Shown one piece after another: positions 11,201 to 17,985 of a DNA stretch of 64,000 bases. Position 1 is the first letter of the stretch; each line of letters opens with the position of its first letter. The notes beneath the pieces are model-generated. The model saw only the letters and a program-made list of their open reading frames with translations, searched no databases and was not told the DNA's origin. This DNA is from Kalmanozyma brasiliensis GHG001 (Eukaryota > Basidiomycota > Ustilaginomycetes > Ustilaginales): positions 124,812 through 188,811 of the forward strand of contig NW_015961991.1 in NCBI RefSeq assembly GCF_000497045.1, in the 5' to 3' direction. The position numbers and the translations under genes are program-made.

Positions 11201-11833
11201 CGGGAGAGTGTGCGGGAGTATGCAAAAGCCCGACTGCGCGGATACTCGGACGAAGAGCTGGACGCCTCCCTCGTGTTGCACGATAGCGTTCTCGATCTAG
11301 CCCTCTCCTGCGACCGAGTGCTGCGTCAGCCTGCGGGTCACCTGCTCCTCATCGGCGCCTCGGGGTCGGGTCGAACCACAGTCACCCGCTTCTGCGCCTG
11401 GTTGCGCGGTCTCTCCCTCTTCTCCATCTCCACCTCCAACCGCTACACCGAGGAGAACTTCGATGACGATCTCCGCTCCCTGCTCCGTCGGGTGGGCACC
11501 AAAGGCGAAAAAGTCTGTTGGACAATTGACGAGAGTCAAATGTCCAACGCGGCACGGTTGGAGAAGCTCAACACCCTCTTGGCCAACGCAGAGGTCGCGG
11601 GCCTGTTCGAGGGCGACGAACACGCGTCTCTCATCAGCCAGTTGAAGGAGGCCAGTCAGAGGGAAGGATTGATGTTGGATGCGGAGGAAGAGTTGTTCGG
11701 GTTCTTTAGAGCCGAGATCACGAGGAATTTGCATGTTACGCTCACGATGAATCCCCCCGAGGGCGGCACGGGGGGCAAGGCGGCGGCCAGTCCGGCATTG
11801 TTCAATAGGACAAGCATCATGTTCTGCTGGTAG
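2252..11833 (+). CDS. dyn1: Cytoplasmic dynein heavy chain, N-terminal half of a split motor (Dyn1)
   Basis: An uninterrupted ORF of 3,193 residues from the first ATG of the open frame (2252). It contains the dynein tail, the linker and the first four AAA modules of the minus-end-directed microtubule motor. Visible sites: an 11-Ala run at residues 166-176; AAA1 Walker A GPAGTGKT at 2008-2015 and Walker B CFDEFN with DE at 2060-2061; AAA2 GPSGTGKT at 2310-2317; AAA3 GPPGSGKT at 2693-2700 with Walker B CDEIN at 2762; AAA4 GASGSGRT at 3035-3042 with Walker B DE at 3093-3094. The AAA4 P-loop Lys is replaced by Arg. The chain ends six residues after the conserved SPALFNR of AAA4. A normal heavy chain continues about 1,200-1,500 residues with stalk, microtubule-binding domain, AAA5 and AAA6; none of these is encoded here. 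This matches U. maydis, where a second gene (dyn2) supplies the rest. Convergent with the polyubiquitin gene. Confidence 0.96.
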   Translation: MEDAIAGGGGGSNGRLLSRQTSDTDLRSKGALTSSDMSPSSSSARFNGHYDTSRLKAYFRSLLPILLDSEPELVSELLLDTPAWNETAAAFVGDPSIMTAYVNKIRRQDVSSDAPEHELFDYQMSTQASYSSLHVSSIALIKRVSILEPTVPLPHQLHVLTLFGPAAAAAAAAAAATSTATEAQPVTTSSANADDGEGSTAASAVRESPYEALHSVVHNVMSPWFDAFVASKAPKDKALVSGAKTKESDTKMGIPMAKRKFAELELSLFHLQQNVDIPDIILSIHPVVRAAVERCHAAGTRVSVEAVEPAWLLQDSSFLNKLQSDVNSWVKEVQTITKLDRSVASGTASQEINFWLSMEKAQESIEQQLRSDPIVLTLDILKHAKRFHATVSFLADTGLKDCAEKTHNYNLLMKDFPINELLSATDLDKCADALSAIFNHLNKKLRISPYPVKRALPLVEAISRDLNDTLLKVLASQRIMWQEFPRFWETVSAAAEVFQVWDELMKDFVNIAREVTRKRSEKFLPIKINPAHAKLRERLNYIGAFRKTHEQLRAMVSSGKGLTMPGAVSAGTVASANDRQVATQNLAGIEMSEEIRAAYDQVKVIDVLDVSQEGTEIWTTAEGAYNERVARVENSLIARLRDLLGQAKSAREMLRVLSQFNSLFVRPKVRGAVQEYQQQLLNSVKSDIKALHDKFKAQYRPSEANHMSQLRDVPEIAGAIIWARQIERQLNVYMKRVEDVLGKGWELYAEGQKLQSESETFRRKLDTRPLFDSWLHDINRRDMSITGRVFDVTKNRAAGNAFQLSVNFDGHTISLFKEVRNLIWLNFQIPHAITNLAKDAKKVYPHAVSLMETVRTYNQTCGLVRANPEITCLIAQVYTDAHQLVSQGMTLRWEHFANIYESARAASYLPGSGGETGRENRQVAFVRQFASVVSLFQDKTADLIEIQRDMHSTIEELGKCEYRSEAFAERLQKIQKTIDKLNLEGYPNLDEWVGNLDRLIEDVLLRRLKSVSVAWCQAFVRHGMSQGGTKSGSVRGNKALANGANGAGAGGIDGEAGAASDKIVLQPITHEVRIQNQVIFLDPPLENARASWFRQLHEALSVVCCLTRIQSSRYEIGLQMRGKQRATEQDYTSLLTRFQDDSLTRPFVLIEAKLAEVGSYVSKWLQFQSLWDLETEHVFARLGDSLASWQQLLAEIRRTRATFDNSDSQRSFGICVIDYDQVQSKVNAKYDAWQRDILNRFGTKLGAAMQEVHAAVAKARVELEQHSIEGSSTAQAVTFITFVQDLKRKTKAWQPQIELFGTGQKTLERQRYMFPQDWLYVDQVEGEWSAFQEILGRKNASIQDQLAGLQMKIIAEDKIVSDKMTTIISEWEQQKPIQGTLKADGAMNTINVFETRVSKLAEDRALVVRAKEALDLEHTQDDRLEPVFEELRDLKTVWTALSGTWSQLAEIRDTIWSNVQPRKLRQQLDGLLAQTRDMPSRMRQYAAFEYVQEHVRALLKSNPVISDLKSEAMRERHWRSLFKQLKVQDHYSASSMTLGTVWDLDLKRHDVIIKAVVAQAQGELALEEYLKQVREAWTNYTLDLVNYQNKCRLIRGWDNLFQLAGDNLNALRAMSMSPHYKVFEEEASLWEDRLSKISVLFDTWIDVQRQWVYLEGIFSGSAEIRHILPVESSRFQNINTEFLTVMKKVYKSPFVLDVLNIPGVQKSLERLADLLSKIQKALGEYLERERANFPRFYFVGDEDLLEIIGNSKDTARILKHLKKMFAGIATVELDEGTGMLTAMVSREGESVPFRTPILLKDYPKINDWLAKVESEMRVSLAELLSEAAAELESFYVSTDSLTLENFLAWIAKYPAQLVVLAVQARWTAMVDEAFESGAGLQHPLDVVLRGLDLLADTVLTDVEALQRRKCEHLITELVHQRDVIRLLMSQRVESARDFNWLSQMRFYLNRQIEKPLDRLTVQMANATFPYGYEYLGVPDRLVQTPLTDRCYLTLTQALHYKLGGAPFGPAGTGKTESVKALGVQLGMFVIVFCCDETFDFQAMGRIFVGLCRVGAWGCFDEFNRLEERILSAVSQQIQSIQQGLADSSGNATSNEIELLGKRVPLNDRVGIFITTNPTYAGRSNLPDNLKKLFRNMAMTHPDRELIAQVMLFSQGFRTAERLASKIVPFFNLCLEQLSPQPHYDFGLRALKAVLVSAGSLKREHMLRGDDDAANAGSVVSVDVSEQEILIQSVSETIVPKLIAEDVPLLKSLLSDVFPGVEYKPVNLDVLRGHIAAVCAERHLVEGGLWTEKVLQLYQIQKISHGLMLVGPSGTGKTQAWQVLLAALERLEGQEGVSYVIDPKAVSKESLYGTLDPTTREWNDGLFTQVLRKIIDNVRGESAKRHWIVFDGDVDPEWVENLNSVLDDNKLLTLPNGERLNLPPNVRIMFEVESLRYATLATVSRCGMIWFSDDIVRPSMLYARYLTGLRSTPIELDDDELVGAITSRRVAAASSAAADGTGEVSADLLVQRAVADALAPFFEDDGLVNGALEFARTVPHIMDFTEARALSTLFSLLNKTIRNILDYNTQHPDFPLNPDQIETYATRRLLIALVWAFTGDAKLDVRAEMGEYLRSHTGVDLPSLGPGSSLIDYDVTFSGQTVEWSSWLSKVPTIEIDTAAVSSADVVVPTIDTVRHEDVLYSWLSEHKPLMLCGPPGSGKTMTLFSALRKLPDMEVVGLNFSSATTPELILKTFEQYCEYRKTPSGIVLSPTQIGRWLVLFCDEINLPATDKYGTQRVISFLRQLVECGGFWRISDKSWVRLERIQFVGACNPPTDPGRVALSHRFLRHAPLIMVDYPGEISLNQIYSTFNRALLKVTPNLRGYAEPLTAAMVDFYLASQRRFTPDIQAHYIYSPRELTRWMRGVYEAIKPLESLSVEGLVRVWAHEGLRLFADRLVDGEEKRWTDGMIDEVAARRFPTIDTGVALARPILFSNWLSKEYRSVDRESVREYAKARLRGYSDEELDASLVLHDSVLDLALSCDRVLRQPAGHLLLIGASGSGRTTVTRFCAWLRGLSLFSISTSNRYTEENFDDDLRSLLRRVGTKGEKVCWTIDESQMSNAARLEKLNTLLANAEVAGLFEGDEHASLISQLKEASQREGLMLDAEEELFGFFRAEITRNLHVTLTMNPPEGGTGGKAAASPALFNRTSIMFCW

Positions 11834-12200
11834 ACACGACGGGCAAGGGGCAAAGCCGAATACAAGCAAGATTCTATTCGTCGCAAGAGTCTACAGTGTG
11901 TGATCTGACTCGGGCCAAAGTTGAGCATCGCAATCCACCAGCTCTCAACAACCCGATGCAAGCACCAGCAGCTCTCCACCCGACCATGCGCTCATAAACA
12001 CCAGTCCTTGAGGCCCCATCTTACATCGAACCTCACGCAGCTCAAGGGCCCGTTTCTCATTGCTGAACACGTAGAAACACACACACGGCAAACGAGATGG
12101 AAAGTGAAACGGATCTCCTCAGAGAGAAAGCCGCTCAAAAGGGGTAACATGTATTCAAAGGACGTGAAAAGATCGTAAAACATCGAACGTCGTACGACGA
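11834..12200. other. Convergent 3' intergenic region (dyn1 / polyubiquitin)
   Basis: 367 bp between two convergent stop codons. I see no frame that continues the dynein chain, so it should only hold the two 3' UTRs and polyadenylation signals. Confidence 0.6.
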
Positions 12201-13527
<1,327 letters not shown>

Positions 13528-13693
13528 TGGTTAGAATGGAAGGGTGATGAATGCGGATGGATGCAAAGTCACGATGTAGCGATGAGGTCTGAAGGCTACG
13601 TGAAGAGTGATGTGAGTCTGAACCAGAAGAGAAAGCTGTCTGGTGGTCGTGATGGTGAGGAGCAACGAGTGAATGAGGCTGAGCAAGGCTATG

Positions 13694-13703
13694 TATATAT
13701 ACG
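13694..13703 (-). promoter_or_regulatory. TATA element of the polyubiquitin gene
   Basis: A TATATATAC-type element on the minus strand lies about 170 nt upstream of the leader-intron donor. That leaves room for a first non-coding exon of roughly 100-140 nt. Confidence 0.5.
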
Positions 13704-15420
13704 CAGGGTAAGATGCAGGCGCAGGTGCGGGTGCTGCGCACAAGCGATTGACCCGCATCGAGCCGCGTTTCTAGGCGCGGGATGGGGGACAGCGCACGGG
13801 GCCACGGACTGTGACTTTGGAAGCCAAGCTCAGCAAGGCCGAGGCAGAGGCGAGAGGGCTTCAGGGTGCTGAGCTCAGGTGCCGACTTGATTGCCACCAC
13901 GTCGAAGTGGAAAAGACAGATGAAGTGCCCGCTCAGCCTGTGGGATTCTAGGCGTGGAGGTTGACGGCTGAGTCGAATTGTGCTTGTGCTTGCTGATCTC
14001 AACTTGCTTATCGCGCTTACCTTTCTGGCTGTGCTATGCTCAGCCGCCTGGTCCAGGCTGTGTCTGTCAGTTCTGCCGGATGGGTGAAATCGGGTCGATA
14101 TCGATTTTCGATGAAATGATGGCGCGAAACCGAATACAAATTGTGCAAGGCTTACGAATTCTAAGTCGGCCACACAGTATTCCGCTATTGCGTCGATGCA
14201 GTTGGAAAAGGGGCTAGATCGGGGGTCGATTGGGTCAAAGGGCAAGCAAGCAAGCAAGCAAGCAAGGGTCAAAGGGTTCGGCTCAGCCTCAGTTTCGAAA
14301 CTTGGGCCAAATTTGAATCGGAGACAGAAGCCTCATATTGTGCGTAGATTCTTCCTAAGACCGAGCGATGAGCGAACGTCATCGCCCTCTGCCCCTCTTC
14401 ATGGTCTTGAATCTACGTCGAAGCAATCGAACCAGGTTCAAAACGCTGTGTACAACGATCGATCCAGGCAGTCGTATGAGGACGAGGCAAGCTTGTAGGC
14501 GATGATGGAAAGCAGATTCGCCGCTGGTGGGAGCTCGAGGCGAGGTGTCAAGAAGAATGGACCCTGTGACGCACCCTGCCGCCGCCGCCAAATTGGTGGC
14601 TGCCGACACGTTCCCGAAGAGGCAAGCAACCCTGCGGACCACGTTCGGCTCATCTTGGTATCGCCTTGTCGATCCTTCTTTATGGCCGAAGCAAACCGAA
14701 TTCTACTCTCAATGTTGCCATATGGTCCTGAAGACATGTTGTCCATCGATATCCGAGCGAGTTCTTTGAAGGGGAGCCTCGACCGAACGGAAGCCGAGGC
14801 CCAAGACACCCCCTCCCGCCCTTCCTTCTCGGACAGATAACGTTACCTTTGTCGGGCTGCGATGTCATGTTCCATGACTCGCTATTGCGCGGGCCTTGCC
14901 TCCCGAGAACTCGAACATTTGGAAGAGTGCCACGGCTTGCGGTCGTGGCCGCATCCTCCCGGCGGCAGCAGGTTGTCGCCTCGTTTTTCCCTCCATTCAG
15001 AGAGCGGAACAGCATTCACTTGTCTCTGTGCTGACATTGCATCTTGCCAAGGCGGCACGCGGCTGACTCGATGACTGGTCTGAGTACTTCCGAACAGCGA
15101 AGCCTCTTATGCTCCTCGAGACCAAGCTCATCGGAACGGACCTACGAGGTGGAGGCTTGAGAACAAAAACAAAATCGCCGCTCAGAAAGCCGAAATGGAG
15201 TGACTGAGCTTTGTGAGAAAATGGGCGGCCTGCTTCCTTTCTCATCACCATCAATCCTCATTCGCAATCGGCTGCTGACCCTGGGCGTCGCATCGTCCGA
15301 TCGGTCGTGGGTCTCATCAAGGCAAGCTTCTGCTCATTGCTCATCTGTCAATGACGGTCGAGCCCGCAGCGATTCCGAATTAGTACTTAGTTGACTGACT
15401 CGACTTGACTTTCTCATCCT
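13704..15420. other. Divergent intergenic region, polyubiquitin / Prp4 kinase
   Basis: About 1.7 kb without a convincing gene. A 250-codon minus frame (13520-14272) runs through the polyubiquitin promoter and leader intron and looks like chance. The stretch contains a (GCAA)6 tract between 11-bp direct repeats and presumably both promoters. Confidence 0.55.
14232..14276. repeat. (GCAA)6 microsatellite flanked by 11-bp direct repeats
   Basis: Six perfect GCAA units at 14242-14265 lie between two copies of GGGTCAAAGGG (14232-14242 and 14266-14276). The arrangement fits a slippage-expanded tetranucleotide or a very small insertion footprint. Confidence 0.75.
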
Positions 15421-15480
15421 CACTACTGCACACTACCGCACACTACCGCACACTCCCGCACACTCCCGCACACTCCCGCA
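15421..15480. repeat. Six-copy 10-bp minisatellite ending four bases before the Prp4 start codon
   Basis: Six consecutive decamers: one cactactgca, two cactaccgca, three cactcccgca, with exact 10-bp periodicity. The array ends at 15480 and the ATG is at 15485, so it is part of the 5' leader or core promoter. It is C-rich with alternating CAC, and could influence initiation or be a tandem factor site. Confidence 0.85.
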
Positions 15481-15484
15481 CACC

Positions 15485-17431
15485 ATGTCATACCATCATC
15501 AGGCGTCTGGATCCGATCGTTCGCACAATGGGCATCGTCCAGCCCGCTCCGGCGACCGTCGCTCACCACCCTCCTCTGCAGCCTCGTCTTCTCGAGAGCC
15601 ACTGCAGAAACGACCTCGAAATGATGACGTGAAGTCAGCTTCAGCCCGAGGAGCCTCACAATCAACCTCAGTCTCTTCAGCAACTCAGAACAGGCGACAC
15701 GACCGCCTCAGTCTCGAAGACGACCAAGTTGTGACCCCGCATCTTGACAGATTGCTCGACCAATTGGATGCTGGCATCGACGAGGAAGAGCAAAGGCGCA
15801 GGACGCTGGAGGAGAGTCGCAAACGGCGACAGGCTATTCTGCAAAAGCACAGCAGCTCACAGACTTCGACTCCACCTGTGCCTCCACATGTCAGCTCCTT
15901 GAAGTCCGCTTCGAGCGTATCATCCCTCCATGCGCATCAAGCTCCAACCGCCAAGACAAACAGCGGATTTGACCCCAAGGACGGTCAGGCGGCATTCTCG
16001 CTGGTAAAGAATGCATCTCGAGGCATCAGCGCTGTCGATGCTGATGCGGAACGTGTTTCGGCTGCAGAGCTCGATCCGGATGCTGACCGCGCTCAAGAGC
16101 TCTCTCGACTCGAACAGCGTCGACAATCACAACTCCAGCAAGCGACGAAAGAGCTGAGCTCAAAGAAGCACGAGGAAGAGTTCGAAGAGGTCGAGGTGAC
16201 CGACGAGGAAGAAGATGCCGAGCTCGACATGTTTGCTCTGTCTGACGACGAAGGAGCGGCCAAGAAGAAGAAGACCAAGATCATTGGCGTGCCCAAGCGC
16301 AAGGACACAAAAGCCAATCTCGTCAACACCACGAAAGGGCTGCCGGTGTCGGATGCAGCTTCGAGCAGCACCGCGAACCTGGCAAGCAATTGGGACGACA
16401 GCGAGGGCTATCTGCGCACCATTCTGGGCGAAACACTCGATGAACGCTATCAGATCTTTGCAGTGCTGGGCAAAGGCATGTTCGCCTCGGTGGTGCGAGC
16501 GCGCGACCTGCACGACAATGGCACCGAAGTGGCGATCAAGATCATCAGGGTGCAGGAGAGCATGTACAAGGCCGGGATCAAGGAAGTCGGCATCTTGCGA
16601 AGGCTGAACCAGTCGGATCCGGACGATCGCAAGCACGTCGTACAACTCGAAAGACACTTTGACTATAAAGGTCACCTCTGCATGGTGTTCGAGTCGCTGG
16701 CGATGAACCTGCGCGAGGTCGTTCGTAGGTACGGTCGCGATGTGGGTCTCAACCTGCAAGCGGTCCGAGCTTATGCGCATCAGCTGCTTCTCGCGCTTTC
16801 TCATCTCGCCAAGAACTCGGTCATCCACGCCGACATCAAGCCTGACAACGTGCTTGTCAACGACACCAAGACCTTGCTCAAACTTTGCGACCTGGGCTCA
16901 GCATCGTTCGTCCACGAGATGGAGATTACGCCGTATCTGGTCTCTCGCTTCTACCGAGCACCGGAGGTCATCCTCGGACAGGCGTACGACTGCTCGGTCG
17001 ATGTCTGGTCCACGGGCTGCACACTGTACGAGCTCGCCACCGGCAAAATCCTCTTCCCCGGCAGGACCAACAATCATATGCTCCTCTTGATGCAGGAGCT
17101 GCGAGGCCGTTTCACCACCAAGCAGATCCGCAAGAGTCAGTATGGCGAGCAGCACTTCGACGACGCCAATGCGTTCCTGTCGATGGAACCCGACAAGAGC
17201 ACGGGTCAGAGTGTGGTGCGGAGGGTGATGGTGCAGAAGCCCGTGATGGATCTGCGAGCACGATTGCTGCCGACGGATGCAGCTAAGCAGCTCAAGGCGG
17301 ACGAGCTCAAGATGATGAATCATTTCGTAGACCTCTTGGAACGATGCCTAGAGCTGGACCCTGCCAGACGCATCAAGCTGAAAGATGCGCTCGAGCATCC
17401 CTTCCTAGCGCATGTTTCGAGATCCGGCTAG
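15485..17431 (+). CDS. prp4: Prp4-type serine/threonine protein kinase (pre-mRNA splicing)
   Basis: A 648-residue, intronless frame. The N-terminal ~300 residues are Ser/Arg/Glu-rich and low complexity, with an acidic patch (EEVEVTDEEEDAELD) before a basic KKKKTK cluster that may be a nuclear signal. The kinase domain fills the C-terminal half: glycine loop GKGMFASVV from residue 329, ATP-binding Lys352 in VAIKII, catalytic loop HADIKPDN at 448-455, metal-binding DLGSA in place of DFG, and the SRFYRAPE activation-segment motif. HADIKPDN with DLGSA and the APEVILG context is characteristic of PRP4/PRPF4B kinases of the DYRK/CLK group, which phosphorylate Prp6/Prp31 to activate the B spliceosome. 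All catalytic residues are present. The ATG directly follows a 10-bp repeat array. I am confident of family and subfamily. Confidence 0.93.
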   Translation: MSYHHQASGSDRSHNGHRPARSGDRRSPPSSAASSSREPLQKRPRNDDVKSASARGASQSTSVSSATQNRRHDRLSLEDDQVVTPHLDRLLDQLDAGIDEEEQRRRTLEESRKRRQAILQKHSSSQTSTPPVPPHVSSLKSASSVSSLHAHQAPTAKTNSGFDPKDGQAAFSLVKNASRGISAVDADAERVSAAELDPDADRAQELSRLEQRRQSQLQQATKELSSKKHEEEFEEVEVTDEEEDAELDMFALSDDEGAAKKKKTKIIGVPKRKDTKANLVNTTKGLPVSDAASSSTANLASNWDDSEGYLRTILGETLDERYQIFAVLGKGMFASVVRARDLHDNGTEVAIKIIRVQESMYKAGIKEVGILRRLNQSDPDDRKHVVQLERHFDYKGHLCMVFESLAMNLREVVRRYGRDVGLNLQAVRAYAHQLLLALSHLAKNSVIHADIKPDNVLVNDTKTLLKLCDLGSASFVHEMEITPYLVSRFYRAPEVILGQAYDCSVDVWSTGCTLYELATGKILFPGRTNNHMLLLMQELRGRFTTKQIRKSQYGEQHFDDANAFLSMEPDKSTGQSVVRRVMVQKPVMDLRARLLPTDAAKQLKADELKMMNHFVDLLERCLELDPARRIKLKDALEHPFLAHVSRSG

Positions 17432-17985
17432 ATACCATACCAGCGTTACAATGACATTTCAATTGACACATCACGCCATCAATCGGCATCGTTTGGCTCC
17501 AATCCGAGAGAGCGGACGAGCTGATCCGACCGCTGAACGTATGATCGACGGACTTACGAGGCGGCGCTTCTATGCGCCGACGTCGGTGAATGTGCTGGAC
17601 CCTGAATGCACGCGGTCGAGGCACACACGAGCAAAGCACACCGGCCAAATCCACTTTGCCAAAATCCAGGCACAGGTCACTCCAGAATTCGGTTTCGTCA
17701 CGCCGCTTTGTCTTGGCAAAGGCTTCCTTTGAGACATCGTTCTCGACTCTCTTCCATCACCGGCTCTGCTCAGCCTACTCTTGGCTGTGCATCCTCCACT
17801 CGTCTTGGCATCGTCGCTGCATATCCCGCTCCTCAATCCTTCGAGAGGCGCTCTTACCATGCCGAACAGCTTCTCTCAGCCCGTCGAGCATCGGTAACAT
17901 TATCAGCAAAAGCGGCGGTAGCAAGCGTCGCAACTTCAAACATACCCGCAACAAGGCTGCTCTGACGCAATCTCTGGCTAGGGAT
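17432..17985. other. Intergenic region and leader of the calpain gene
   Basis: 554 bp. The calpain frame is open back to an ATG at 17590, but the extra 132 residues are Ser/Arg-rich, biased and without family similarity, so I treat them as leader. No other feature seen. Confidence 0.5.

Noticed and set aside
14430..14470. Possible tRNA T-loop (GGTTCGATT on the minus strand)
   Set aside because: No matching A box, anticodon stem or acceptor stem could be assembled around it.
17590..17985. 132-residue N-terminal extension of the calpain from the ATG at 17590
   Set aside because: The MIT-like domain starts at the ATG at 17986. The upstream part is Ser/Arg-rich, biased and resembles translated leader.
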